Shown here piece after piece: positions 13,086-23,383 of a stretch of 64,000 nt of DNA. Made by a program: the position numbers and the translations under genes. Origin of the DNA: Ulota crispa (Eukaryota > Streptophyta > Bryopsida > Orthotrichales > Orthotrichaceae); contig OY987251.1 in NCBI GenBank assembly GCA_963920765.1, positions 5,706,501 to 5,770,500 on the forward strand, in the 5' to 3' direction. Numbering within the stretch: the first letter of the stretch is position 1; each line of letters starts with the position of its first letter. The notes under the pieces were generated by a model, which saw nothing but the letters and a program-made list of their open reading frames with translations, did not search any database and had not been told where the DNA came from.

Positions 13086-13803
13086 TATTGGTAATGTTGC
13101 AATGATGATGAAAATTGTTCATTCTTATTAGTTTTTGAAAGAGTTGGCAATGTTGCAATATTCTATGATAGTGGATTGTAAAGCAGTGTAAATTTTTGGC
13201 TCCTTCAAATGTTTCACACAATTTGTGATCATTGGTGCTAAGTCTATCATCACTTCAAATTGTCTCACTAAGTTTATTACTGTGTTGAATTGTCTCACAA
13301 AATCTATTCCTACATGGAGTTGATCTCACTAAATGTATCACTCCTTTAAATTGACCTCACTAAGTCTATTTAACAATGCTTTGAATTGTTCTTATTGGTT
13401 CTTGAAAGAGTTGAAAAGCGCTCTTGCCAAAGTTGCACTCTAGCATGCTTAACGGAATGGTACATTTATTAATCTTCCCATAGAAGAAGATGTTGTTGAC
13501 ATTAAAACTGTTGTTAATACAAGAAATTTCAACCACTTGCTTTTTGGAAGTAATAAGAGGTTCACTCTCTTGCTAAACATTGAGATTGGACCTCCAATTG
13601 TCCTCATCAATCACCCACTTGCAATTCTCGTCAGATGCTCAAACAAGTTGAGTAGTCATTGCATGATCTTGGGAAACAATAAATTTTGATACATCTCTAC
13701 TATCACAATTGGAAGAAAAAACCAACGGTGAAGGCAGAACCAATTGAGGTTGTTTATTTTGAGGCTCATAAAAACTTTGCCCTAGTAATTTGAAAGATTT
13801 TTG

Positions 13804-15405
13804 CTAAGAGATATTACCACCAGTGCCAAAGGCTACACTAGCTATGTTTTGGAGCGCATGCATTTCTATTCCATCTTTGTTTGTGTTGTAATGCATATAA
13901 TCTTCTTGAGAATTGTAATCAGTGAGTCTCATTCCTATTTCACTAGGTGTTTTCCTAACATTCAAGTGGCTCACAATGATAATCCTAGCGATCTTGTTGG
14001 AGAAGCAGCTGACATTACAATCAAGAATGTCTTGCACCATCTCCTTAAGCCACTTAGAGATGCTTTTTATTCCAACTTGTGATTTGGGGTACCACTTCAA
14101 ATACAATTAAGGAATAAAATTAATGCATGGAAGAAACTATTAAGTGGCATTACAAATCAACTACATGTTAGGGAGAGCAAATTGACTCTAGTAAACTAGG
14201 TCTTCTAATTTACTAAAATTGATGTTAAATCAAAAAGCCAAAAATACAAGATTAAACTACTTACAACTTCTAAATCACATAGAATGCCATCTATTGGTTG
14301 CAAGAACAATGGATGAGGCCCTAGCATGTTAGAAAGCCACTTTGGAAGGTGTGCAAAATAGGTATCAAAGGTTAGAACCACATTTGGTAGGTAGCATGTA
14401 ACTAGACGTTGAAGTTTTTTAGGTTGAGAGTGTCTAAGATCAATTTTGTGATTTTTTGATGATTTCTTGTCAAAACAAATGAATATACAAAAGCAATATT
14501 GAGGAAATTCAAGTCAATATCACACCAGCCAATTCTTGTTGAGCTCTCACACAAAATTCCACACTATTAGAAAATGCTAGTTGGAATTGGCAACCACACC
14601 TGTCTTATTTGGATATAGATGCTTGCGCTAAAATGGTTGCATCCGACTTGAGTGTGAGAGCTGCAATAGTCCTTTGTTTATGTCCTATGACAGCATTTCT
14701 AGCATGTTGTGCTGATGAAGTGCATGCAACACAAGTTTTCATGAACCAAAGATCCTCCAAAAATGTAAAATTCTTCCTCAAGTTTGGAAGTATCCAAGCT
14801 TCTCTAGCTTGGCTCTAATAGTTTGACTAATTCCTAGCAAAAGTCAAACAAGCATTTCACCAAGATAAAGCATACTATGTCTGCATTGGACAAAGAAAAA
14901 ATGCTGGCAATTGTTTGTTTAGCAAGGCGCATGAATTCTTGAACATGTCTTTAATTGAATCTTGATTGTTAATGCTAGACATGATCCTAAAATCATTGAA
15001 CCAATTATATTCCCAAGCATCAAGGTATAGAGACTTCTTTTGACCACCCTTGGCAATTAAATAAACCTCTTCTTTTTCATGTTATTTAAATCATTTTTAA
15101 AAATACTCCAAAGTAGCATAAAAAATAGTTTCAAGGACACTAATTGGATGTGCATCAAATGGAGGTTTAGTTATCTCAAAAACATCTTTCTTGCCTTCTA
15201 AAATTTCCGAGACTTCAAGACTCTCTTCTCTGTCAATGAGCCAAGCAAGACCTTTGCCCGACTCAATTTCTTTGACACTATAGTTGAATTCATTAGAAAT
15301 GTGCCACAACCCACAAAGATCATGTGAAGCAAGCTAGAAATCAATAACAAGAAGCTCATCTATTGGTTTGCAAGCAAAACCAATAATCATCCCCATTTGA
15401 CAACA
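13804..15405 (-). pseudogene. Decayed unidentified coding-like region
   Basis: Read on the minus strand, long stretches stay open with few stops and ordinary amino-acid composition. About 15405-14880 reads in one frame with a handful of stops and includes the open 70-codon block 15309-15097. Another open stretch lies at about 14470-14280, and a third at 14106-13804 (100 codons). The frame changes between blocks. I recognise no domain, catalytic motif or zinc finger. A decayed transposase or captured host gene fragment is possible. The alternative is chance openness in AT-rich DNA, so the call is weak. Confidence 0.3.
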
Positions 15406-15632
15406 AAATCATAGGCGTCACGGCTAAGGAATTAGATAAGTCCTCTAACAAAACAATGAATTAACATGGTTGTTGTTCAAGAAGAGCAAGAAATAATTTA
15501 AACAAGCAAGAAACAAATCACACAAAGCGAAATTGCTTGCAAGGACATTAAAAAAACTTAAGAGGAGAAAATACAATTTTCATACATATACATTTCTTAC
15601 TGTACTACCAAAGCATACTCCCAGACCTTTAA

Positions 15633-15866
15633 CCCTTAAAGGACCAAGCTACTATAATACATAGTATGTATGCTGCTATATAACTGACATTTGCTACCAA
15701 CAAAAAGTTCTAATTTGGGATCTTGACTACCTTACTAGAACAGCATTGATATATATTCTAACTTCTTTGTTGATCTCAAACATAATAAAGGTATGAATGC
15801 ACTCCAAATACAAGAAAAATATCTCGTATTGTATTGGTTGCAAAGGGATGCCTTGTCCTTTGAGGG
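15633..15866. mobile_element. TTAA element, subgroup d (copy 1, 234 bp)
   Basis: The ends are CCCTTAAAGG and CCTTTGAGGG, with TTAA at 15629-15632 and 15867-15870. The second TTAA is shared with the next element. The interior matches the copies at 15871, 17810, 18038, 19643 and 52905. Confidence 0.88.
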
Positions 15867-15870
15867 TTAA

Positions 15871-16096
15871 CCCTTAAATGTCCATAGGGCATAGTATATA
15901 CGCTGATGTATAATTGTCATTTGCTATCAATAATTTTTTAAAATTTGGGATCTCAAGTAGCTCACTAGAACTGCATTGATCTATTCTCCAACTTCTTGGT
16001 TGATCTCAACTATAGTAAAGATGTAGATTCATTCCAAATACAAGCAAAATATCCTGTATTGTATTGATTAGAGCGACACTCTCAGACATTTAGGGG
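15871..16096. mobile_element. TTAA element, subgroup d (copy 2, 226 bp), abutting copy 1
   Basis: The ends are CCCTTAAATG and CATTTAGGGG. It is flanked by the shared TTAA at 15867-15870 and by TTAA at 16097-16100. It lies in the same orientation as its neighbour at moderate identity, so the pair is not a recent tandem duplication. Confidence 0.88.
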
Positions 16097-16099
16097 TTA

Positions 16100-16318
16100 A
16101 GGTAGAAGCACCCAATGCTACTCATGCACACAGTGCCGTCAATCTATATACCATGCATTCATTTTGAAACCCAAATGTTGACTTGCCATAGATAGCTTAT
16201 TTTCTCTAATAAGGAAAATAAGCTATTTATGACAAATCAGCATTTGGGTTCCAAAATGAATGCCTGGTGTACAGACTGACAGCATTGAGTGCATGAGCGA
16301 CATTGGGTGCTCCTACCT
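16100..16318. mobile_element. AGGTAG-end foldback MITE, 219 bp
   Basis: The ends are AGGTAGAAGCACCCAATG and its inverted partner CATTGGGTGCTCCTACCT, with TA on both sides. The interior is a long palindrome (arms around 'gcattcattttgaaaccca'). The left TA overlaps the TTAA of the preceding element. It shares its terminus with the 9874 family, but the interior differs. Confidence 0.8.
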
Positions 16319-16319
16319 T

Positions 16320-17055
16320 AATGCCGAATCAGCCCTCGCTTATCGGTTCTTTAGTACGATACGGTTGGGTATGTACGATACACGTACCGTATATGCTTCC
16401 ATTCCAGCAGCTACGGTACACTTCGTTATACTGTAGCATGAATCAGTGGCGCACTCCAGCTGCCCCGAGCTCGGGCTCAATTTCGGCACCACGGATTCGC
16501 CGCTCCTGTTTCCGGTAAGTTATTGACGTAAGCATTTCCGATGTTCAAAATAATCTCTACGCTATTTTTTCTGCAAATTTTTATATTTTTTTGTTGTTGT
16601 TTCTCTTCACTTTTGTGCACATACTCTGTTTTTGTGACTCTGTTTTTGTGACTCTGTTTGAAATGGCGGTACCAGTTTCTTCTCTAACGCAGAATAACCA
16701 GATTCCTAAACTTAATTCTACGAATCAATTTCGAGAACTAAGCTTAAGAATCGTAGTATCTGAAGAGAAACTTTAGTAGCTGAATTTTTTACTTGAAATG
16801 ATGTGTCAGTCAGTTGTCTTCATTCAAAAAAACCTTTTGCGTCGAACTCAATGCCTTATCCTCGGTCTTCGCATTCATTTGCATTAATATTCACTTAATG
16901 AATATTAGTATTTTAAATCTCCTACTCAAGTTGTACTGATTTTGAATTTTTTGTTTCTCGTTTCTGTTCCGCAGGTGCACATTCAAAGATATCTGTGCAT
17001 TTTTCGCATATTTTGCAAATGAAAGGCTGTGAGAACGTTTGATTCTGTATTCCGA
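16320..17055 (+). other. Possible promoter and two spliced leader-like exons
   Basis: A GC-richer island ends in a strong donor (CCG|GTAAGT, junction after 16514). The next strong acceptor is TTCCGCAG| at 16974, preceded by a pyrimidine tract. Joining them from ATG 16438 gives a 44-residue open frame starting MNQWRTPAAPSS and closing in exon 2. This could be a 5' leader of the GH3 gene 1.4 kb downstream, a small separate transcript, or chance. An in-frame TGA just upstream of the GH3 ATG (18434-18436) means no simple read-through into that protein. Confidence 0.3.
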
Positions 17056-17138
17056 AATGCCGAGGTGATAGAGCTAATCTGCAAGTAACTTACTAGTACA
17101 TTGCCTCTTTGAATAATTGTCAGTTTATTTTGTTCTAT

Positions 17139-17446
17139 GGAGCACGACACTTATAACTAACAACTCCTAATTCAAGTGATTAGTCTAAGGCTTTGTCAAA
17201 AAAAAAGTTATCAAAAATTCAAGTCCACTAAGATGAAGCTTAGGGTTTGTAATCAACAACTCTCAATTCAATTGGTTAGTCTAAGGCTTTGTCAAAAAAA
17301 TTATCAAAAATTTCAAGTCCACAAAGATGAATTTTAGGATTTGTCCTACTTGGTGGTGGAATTACTTTTGAACTAATGAGTATATGTGTGGTACTTTAGT
17401 ATTTCTTGTTTGACCAATAGTTGTTGGTTATAAGTGTCATGCATAA
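17139..17446. mobile_element. MITE with 'gtgcatgacac' ends (copy 1)
   Basis: The ends are GCACGACACTTATAAC and its inverted partner GTTATAAGTGTCATGC. The same family lies at 40030-40242 and 41886-42099. In this copy one arm segment ('gtctaaggctttgtc') is repeated, which makes it about 95 bp longer than the others. Confidence 0.75.
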
Positions 17447-17809
17447 TAGATTGTGTTTAAATTCTTGTGCAACGTTGTACTGTTTTTTTTAAGGATGAAA
17501 ATAACAGTACAGTACATGCAATGTGTTGATTGTATAGAGTTGGTTGTTAGGATTTCGGTATCGCCGTTTGCAACGGAGGACGAAAATCAAAGAAAGGTTT
17601 CTGTATGAAAGTGCAAGATTAGGGTTTCCAGCTGATGAGCCATTGGGATTATTGGTGTGTTGCTCCATAGTGACATGGACAATGCTATTTTGTGAGCGTT
17701 TTAGCCATGAGTGGTTTTAACCATAAATGGTGAGTGAAGATTTATGTGAGTTCAAAATTAATGAAAAAACTTAAAATATAGCAAGTTTTTCAAGAGAAAG
17801 AAAGTTTAA

Positions 17810-18033
17810 TCCTGCAACGTTTGAGCGTGTTGCTTGCGATCAGTACAATACAAGGTATTTTTCTTGTGTATTTGGAATAGATTCACACCTTGACTACATT
17901 TGAGATCAACAAAGAAGTTGAAAATATAGATCAATGCAATTCTAGTGAGCTATTTGAGATCCCAAATTGAAAACTTCTTGTTGGTAGCAAATGTCAATGA
18001 TGCGGTAGCATATACACTATGCCCTATGGTTAT
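17810..18033. mobile_element. TTAA element, subgroup d (copy 3), abutting copy 4
   Basis: The interior is an inverted match to 15633-15866. The left end is worn (TCCTGCAACG) but preceded by TTAA at 17806-17809. The right end has lost its GGG and meets TTAA at 18034-18037, which is shared with the next copy. Confidence 0.72.
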
Positions 18034-18037
18034 TTAA

Positions 18038-18252
18038 CCCCTGCAACTAGTACAATACAAGGTGTTTTTCTTGTATTTGGAACAGATTTACACCTTTACT
18101 ACATTTGAGATTAATAAAGAAGTTGAAATATAGATCAAAACAATTTTAGTGAGCTATTTGAGATCCCAAATCCCAAATTGAAAACTTCTTTGTTGGTAGC
18201 AAATGTCAATGATACGGTAGCATATACACTATGCCATATGGTTGTTTAAGGG
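18038..18252. mobile_element. TTAA element, subgroup d (copy 4, 215 bp)
   Basis: It begins CCCCTGCAAC after TTAA 18034-18037 and ends TTTAAGGG before TTAA 18253-18256. It lies in the same orientation as copy 3 and is a very close match to it, unlike the more diverged pair at 15633-16096. Confidence 0.82.
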
Positions 18253-18451
18253 TTAAAATGCATAATTATAAATCCCTATATACACGGTTATACGTGAAAT
18301 TTAATATTTTGACAAAATCCCAGGCTCACAGCTCACGGTATAGCATTACTTATGTCGACATCTGCTCAAGAAGGATAGCGCATTGGTTGAGAACAGCTTG
18401 CATTCAAGAGGGAAATACCGGCAGGAAGAAGACTGACAAAGTGGCTTCAAA

Positions 18452-21400
18452 ATGGATGAATCGAGAGGTGTTTCTTCATATCTCAGAAACCCTAGACCTT
18501 TCTTCAACCCAACTGCATCCTCCTCTGATGAATGCGAGGTATCTGAGGTGGTGGAAGCAACCTTTGATTCGGCTCAGGTTGCTAACATCCGAGCTATGGT
18601 AGCTGAGTTGCTTGTGTTTGGATTTAAGGGAACGTCTCTGAACAACCACGCAAGGAGAATGATTTCAATGGGTGAGAGCTTGTCTTCTTCTTCTATTTTC
18701 TGCCTCTTCTCTTTTCTATTTCTAGACGGCATTCTTCTTTTCAATCTAAGGTTGTGTTCACACTTAATGTTAAGTGTGGTATTACGGAAGGAAAATTAGA
18801 TCCATTTGGACACACCTTTAGATTGCATTCATATTGCTAATACCCTCCTAACATCAAGTGTGAACATACTCTAAGACAAGCACATTTCTTGTTACTTGGA
18901 TTGTGAAAGTTCTCATATGCTTTTGTTAGCAAATAACGGAGAATTCCGTAAGAATACGTTGTTTGGATACCATTAGCAAAGAGTTAGTTTAAACTTGTAC
19001 TGGCAGGTGACTTCATATTGACATAAGTTCTTCTATTGAGGTGGTGTACATTAGGAGTAGTCACACCTTTTTCACCCCATTTTCAATCTTCAAGGAATGG
19101 GAATGGGCACTCTCTCAGTTCCATTCTTTGAAGAATGAGAAGTTTTTTCTCTTCACTTCTAAAGGAGCAGAATGGGTGTGGAGAAGTTTTAGAGCATGAA
19201 GTTTTTACAAATGCATGTCTCTTTTTCATTTTGCTCTTCTTGTTTTCATCCTCCTTATAGTTGGAGATTTTGGTTGAGTGTGTGAATGCAACTTGCTTTC
19301 TTGCTATGTCACCATTTTCTAAGTAAGGTTATTGTCCATTCTCCACCACCCATAAAAGGGGAGTCACACTTTATTCATGGAGAAGTGCTCCCATTGGCTC
19401 CTATTTCCACTACCCCTGTTATCAGAATCATTATCAAATTCATTGTGCAAGATTTATTTGATGTAATCACATGTCGGTACATGTCCCAGTTACTCTTGAA
19501 TAAGCTGAAGATGATTGTATGTGGTGTAGGTGCTGGAGGAGTGATACTTTTCAACAGGAACTTCAAAGACCCTGAGCAGGTCACGCTTTCTACATTTTGA
19601 CTGATTTTTCTATATCAATTTTCTTGAATTGTACTTGTTTAACCCTTAAACGTTTGAACGTGCCACTGTGACCAGTACGATATAAGATATTTTTCTTGTA
19701 TTTGGAATGAATTCACACCTTTACTACGTTTCAAATCAACAAAGAAGTTGAAGAATAGATCAATACAATTCTAGTAAGCTATTTGAGATCTCAAATTAAA
19801 ACTTCTTATTGATAGCAAATGCCAATTATACAGCAACATATATACTGTTGCCTTTTGGTCATTTTAGGGTTAATTTGTACTGAATTTTTTTATTCATCTT
19901 TTAGGTTGCACGCTTGTGTGCCGATCTTAAAAGAGAAGCGGGAGAAAGACCACTTTTGATAATGGTCGATCAAGAAGGGGGTTACGTTCAGCGCTTGGGA
20001 CCTCCATTCACCGTCATACCCCATGCCAGAGTAGTTGGAGACACGTGTGACCCATCGGCAGCTGGAGCAATAGCAAGTGTGATAGGGAAGGAACTTCGAG
20101 CAGTGAACATCGACATGAACTTGGCACCAGTCTTGGATGTCGACACCAATCCTGAGAACACAGTCATTGGCAAGAGGTCCTTTGCAACAACACAGGCTGC
20201 CGTTGCTAACTTCGGGTGAGTGTCTGAAAATCCTTTGTATCTCTATGACAGCATCCAACACAGCTCTAAGCTCTGAAATCTGTTTGATTGTGTACAGTGT
20301 GCCCTCCAACAAGTTCTCAGAGTTCATAATATCTCAGCTAGCCATTATTTCAACTTTGTCAAACGATAACTAGTCCCATAGCACTGCTAGTATTTTTTTC
20401 CATTAATATGATCTGTAAATATGATTTGTAAAATATGTGGTTTGAGATTGCTAGCGTATGGCCTTGTGGGATCTTTTTGATTTCAAAGTGTTCAATTGGT
20501 ATTCTTCATCAGTAGTTACTGCCTAGCTAAGTTTCAAAGAACTTGAGAACTTGTTGGAGGGCGTTGTACACAATTTTTTTTCATCTACAATTGCTGTGTT
20601 TTGCATTTTGAGTGAGTTTAGGGTTGAGGGTTTTGTACGATTATTGTGTTTGCATTTTGAGTAGGTTTAAGGTTTAGGATTTTGTATAATTGATGTGTTT
20701 TGCATTTTGAATAGGTTTAGGGTTTAGGTTTTGTACAATTGACGTGTTTTTTGTTTTGAGCAGGTTTAAGGTTTACGGTTTTGTACAATTGTTGTGTTTT
20801 GCGTTGAGTAGGTTTAGGGTTTAGGATTCAGTACAATTTCTGTGTTTTGCGTTTTGAATAGGGTTTAGGGTTCAGGGTTTTGTACACTGGATGCACACAG
20901 ATTCGCGTTCATAAGGAGCTTGCAGTACGAAGGAGTGGCAGCATGTGCAAAGCATTACCCAGGGCACGGAGGCACGTTCCTAGACAGCCATGAGCACCTG
21001 CCTCTTCTTCCTCACAGCTTGACACAACTCATGAAAACCGAGATTCCGCCCTTCCAGAGAGCCGTGGATGCAGACGTGGCAGCGATCATGGTGGCTCACA
21101 TCGATGCACCCTGCTTCAAGAAGACCTTTCCATCATCAGAACCCAAACCGGCGACGATGTGCAAGGATGCAATTGACTACTTAAGGTAGGAATTCCATAA
21201 ACCGGTTACTCCTCAATAATGGCACAGTGGACTGTTCTGAAACTAACCAACAATAGCTGGCTCTAAAAAAGATTTTGAAAAGATACTATTTTTTTGCATT
21301 TGATTGGTTCACACTTGTTTCGGAACAAGGTTCTAGAGGTAGCCGTTTTAAGTGAACCTATGAAATTAGAATAGGTCCAAATGAAGAATCCACATTTATC

Positions 21401-22415
21401 TACTTATATAAAAGAATATATGAGCGTTTGTTGGTCAAGAGAAAGTTGTGGATAAACTCACTAACTAGATCACTCATTGGGATAAACTCACTAACCAAAA
21501 GATACCTTTATATATAAAAGAATACATGAGCATTCCGATTGGTGAAGAGAAAGTTGTGGATAAACTCACTAACTGTATCACTAATTGGGATAAACTTACT
21601 AACATGGTATCTTTATATATAAAAGAATACATGAGCGTTCTAGCATTGAAGAGAGGGATACATGCATAATGTGGTTTACAGTGAGGCTTTACTTTGAATC
21701 AAGTTGCTAGCATTTGTGAGTTATCTAAATTACATTTTTTTTTACTTTGCCACGTTTTGTGTTTTTTCTTAATTGGCCACATTTTGTGATAATTTTGCAC
21801 CCGTTGGTACAATGAGTACCTAAACTAATATTACATAAAATATTCATTCCTAAGAATTTTTTTTTTTTTTTTTTCATTCTTCCTTAATATCCTTGTCTTT
21901 GCACAGATTGAGCTCAATTTCTCAAGAAATGCCCCATATCTTACAGGCTAAGTGGCTGATTTTAACGGTTTATGATATTTCTACCTTTAAGAGACGCTCT
22001 TCTCTTCGAAGGCGTGGTCGTGTCAGATTGCATGGAGCTGGGCGCTGTTCTGAAGGAGTTTTCCATTGAAGAAGCTGCTACTCAGGCGGTGCTTGCTGGC
22101 GTTGACATGGTGCTCGTCTCGCATACCTTGTCACGGCAAGTTGCCGTTGTGAACAGCCTGGTTCAAGGCGTTTTAACCGGGCGGATTCCTTACCAACGGG
22201 TGATGGATGCTGTTAGTCGTGTTGCAACGCTTAAGCAAACGTATGTTAGACCTGTTTGGAAAGGTGTGACTGAACACAAATTCCGGGATTCTGAGCTGCA
22301 GCAAATTGGATGCAAGGAGCATCAGGATATAATCGCCAACGTTGTTCATCAGTCTGCCGTGGTCAGTGGGAATGGTGTACTTCCAAAAAGGAAATGGCGT
22401 TGGAATCCTTGGTGA
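18452..22415 (+). CDS. GH3 NagZ-type beta-N-acetylhexosaminidase, 5 exons
   Basis: Exons are 18452-18671, 19530-19579, 19905-20215, 20901-21185 and 21992-22415, all with GT-AG introns and consistent phase, giving 429 residues. The enzyme family removes terminal N-acetylglucosamine from chitin- or peptidoglycan-derived sugars. The joined protein follows the NagZ pattern in order: GFKGTSL (57-63), GGVILFNRN (76-84), VDQEGGYVQR (111-120), APVLDVD, then KHYPGHG (211-217). The NagZ-specific Asp-Ser-His acid/base loop is at 222-224 and the nucleophile is Asp301 in VVVSDCMEL. ATG 18452 is chosen because TGA lies in frame 18 bases upstream. No clear signal peptide is visible. The C-terminus is uncertain: homologous-looking sequence resumes in the same frame after two stops (see 22437-22619). 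The family is common in bacteria and some fungi and is not the usual plant GH3 type. Family call is firm; function in this plant is inferred. Confidence 0.9.
18749..18874. repeat. Foldback element in GH3 intron 1
   Basis: Inverted arms around TGTTCACACTTAATGTTA and TAACATCAAGTGTGAACA enclose about 80 bp. It is probably a small MITE. No target duplication could be read with confidence. Confidence 0.6.
19054..19417. mobile_element. MITE with 'agtagtcacacc' end in GH3 intron 1
   Basis: The left end is GGAGTAGTCACACCTTT, and the interior is rich in 'gaatggg' and 'ccattctcc' phrases. Related copies lie at 59303-59974 and 62257-62672, whose right ends read GTGACTAC. It lies wholly within intron 1, just upstream of the 50-bp exon 2. 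Confidence 0.6.
19643..19869. mobile_element. TTAA element, subgroup d (copy 5), in GH3 intron 2
   Basis: The ends are CCCTTAAACG and TTTTAGGG, with TTAA at 19639-19642 and 19870-19873. It fills most of intron 2 and stops about 35 bp before the exon 3 acceptor, so insertion has spared both splice sites. Confidence 0.88.
20587..20886. repeat. Telomere-like ~58-bp minisatellite, about 5 copies, GH3 intron 3
   Basis: Each unit contains 'tgtgttttgc', then one or two TTTAGGGTTTAGG-like heptamers, then 'ttttgtacaatt'. The units run from about 20587 to 20886 and stop 15 bp before exon 4. TTTAGGG is the usual plant telomere heptamer, here embedded in a longer, diverged unit. Confidence 0.8.
21402..21650. 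repeat. ~105-bp tandem repeat, about 2.3 copies, GH3 intron 4
   Basis: Units begin 'ttatataaaagaatac/tatgagc', continue through 'gagaaagttgtggataaactcactaac' and are followed by 'attgggataaac'. Copies start near 21402, 21510 and 21612. They lie inside the 806-bp intron 4. Confidence 0.72.
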
Positions 22416-22436
22416 GAGCATCATTAACCCAAGACG

Positions 22437-22619
22437 GTGGGATTCCGGATTGAGAATTGGCTGCTTCTGCTCCTTTCCCCGTCCAAAATTCTGCAATATC
22501 CTGTCACTCCTGTTGCACATTTTGTCACTGGAGAAAGTCAGTTGAGAGCTCTTGCAAAGAAGCACAATGTGACGTTCAAGTACACATTACAAGAGAAGTA
22601 TGAGGGCATTGGAGAATGA
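22437..22619 (+). pseudogene. Possible detached C-terminal tail of the GH3 gene
   Basis: Starting 22 bases after the stop of exon 5, in the same frame, 60 codons run to a stop at 22617-22619. They include WLLLLLSPSKILQ followed by a plausible small domain that resembles the start of a C-terminal GH3 region. Two in-frame stops (22413-22415 and 22425-22427) separate it from exon 5. The gap is too short for a normal plant intron of length divisible by three. Either an upstream splice site (for example after 22372) restores the link, or the tail has been lost by nonsense mutation. Confidence 0.4.
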
Positions 22620-22779
22620 GCAAATTTGCAATGCAAGGAGGTCATTTTGATGGAGCCCTGTCTTGGTTATGTGTTATTGTGGTTGCTTTGGAGCCTTTAA
22701 AGTACCTCATTCTTCCATACAACTAGCCCCCACCAATAGAAATGAAGTTATAGGTCCATCCAGTGTCTTGGGTTGAGAT
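22620..22779. other. Likely 3' flank of the GH3 gene
   Basis: No coding signal was seen. The sequence probably includes the 3' untranslated region. I could not place a polyadenylation site. Confidence 0.35.
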
Positions 22780-23383
22780 AAGAGCATGCATCTCCAGTGG
22801 TACCGATACAACAAGACTCAAGCTTGTGAATGTGAGCTTGGTGCTTGTGAATGTGAGGCAAAAACAGTCCCGCACCACCAAACAAGCCCCCCAAGCCTCT
22901 AGATGTGAAGCAAAAGAAGTTCCGTAGCAGAGCGGTATGTTCCTCTGCAAAAACCTTGAAGACCAACTTCCCCAAGTTTGACAATTGTCAGGTATGGTTT
23001 TTTGCAAAAATATCATCTTGGAGCATCTGCACCCTTGCATTCAACTTGGAGCTGTCAAAAGCAGGTGTCGAGGGTGCATCCACAATCATAGGTTTGCTCA
23101 AGTCTTGGATGTCCATTGTTGTTCTCAAACAAGAACGGAGATAGGTGTTGAGCTTCAACCGCAAGCCTCCATTACCAACCAACTAGCAAGCCTTGACCGT
23201 CTTGGATTTGGGTGCGCTAACAATTACCCAAACCTTTGACATTTCTTTTGAGTGACAATTGAACAAGCCTTGACTTGCATTCAACATTTGCATGATGAGG
23301 TGCGCCAAGCAAAGCAAGCATGCAAAGTGGTATTTGTGGTATTCCAGGTGTGTTTTGCGTGTAATAGTGCGGATGCTCTTATA
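22780..23383. mobile_element. Probable MITE with AGAGCAT ends
   Basis: The left end is TAAGAGCATGCATCTCCAGTGG and the right end is GCGGATGCTCTTA, giving short inverted repeats of the form AGAGCAT...ATGCTCT with TA outside both. The GC-rich interior gives several overlapping open frames but no recognisable protein. Similar 'agagcatc' ends occur at 30690 and 32096. Confidence 0.5.

Noticed and set aside
19890-20327. 145-codon minus-strand open frame
   Set aside because: It is the antisense of GH3 exon 3. The plus strand carries the conserved DQEGG and PVLDVD motifs.
20610-20880. True interstitial telomere tract
   Set aside because: The TTTAGGG motifs are only one or two per 58-bp unit and embedded in other sequence, so it is a minisatellite with telomere-like motifs and not a telomere array.
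21905-21944. Possible extra GH3 exon after CACAG
   Set aside because: It would need a GC donor and a ~46-bp intron before exon 5. Joining exon 4 directly to 21992 gives the expected YLR-D...FEGVVVSD family sequence.
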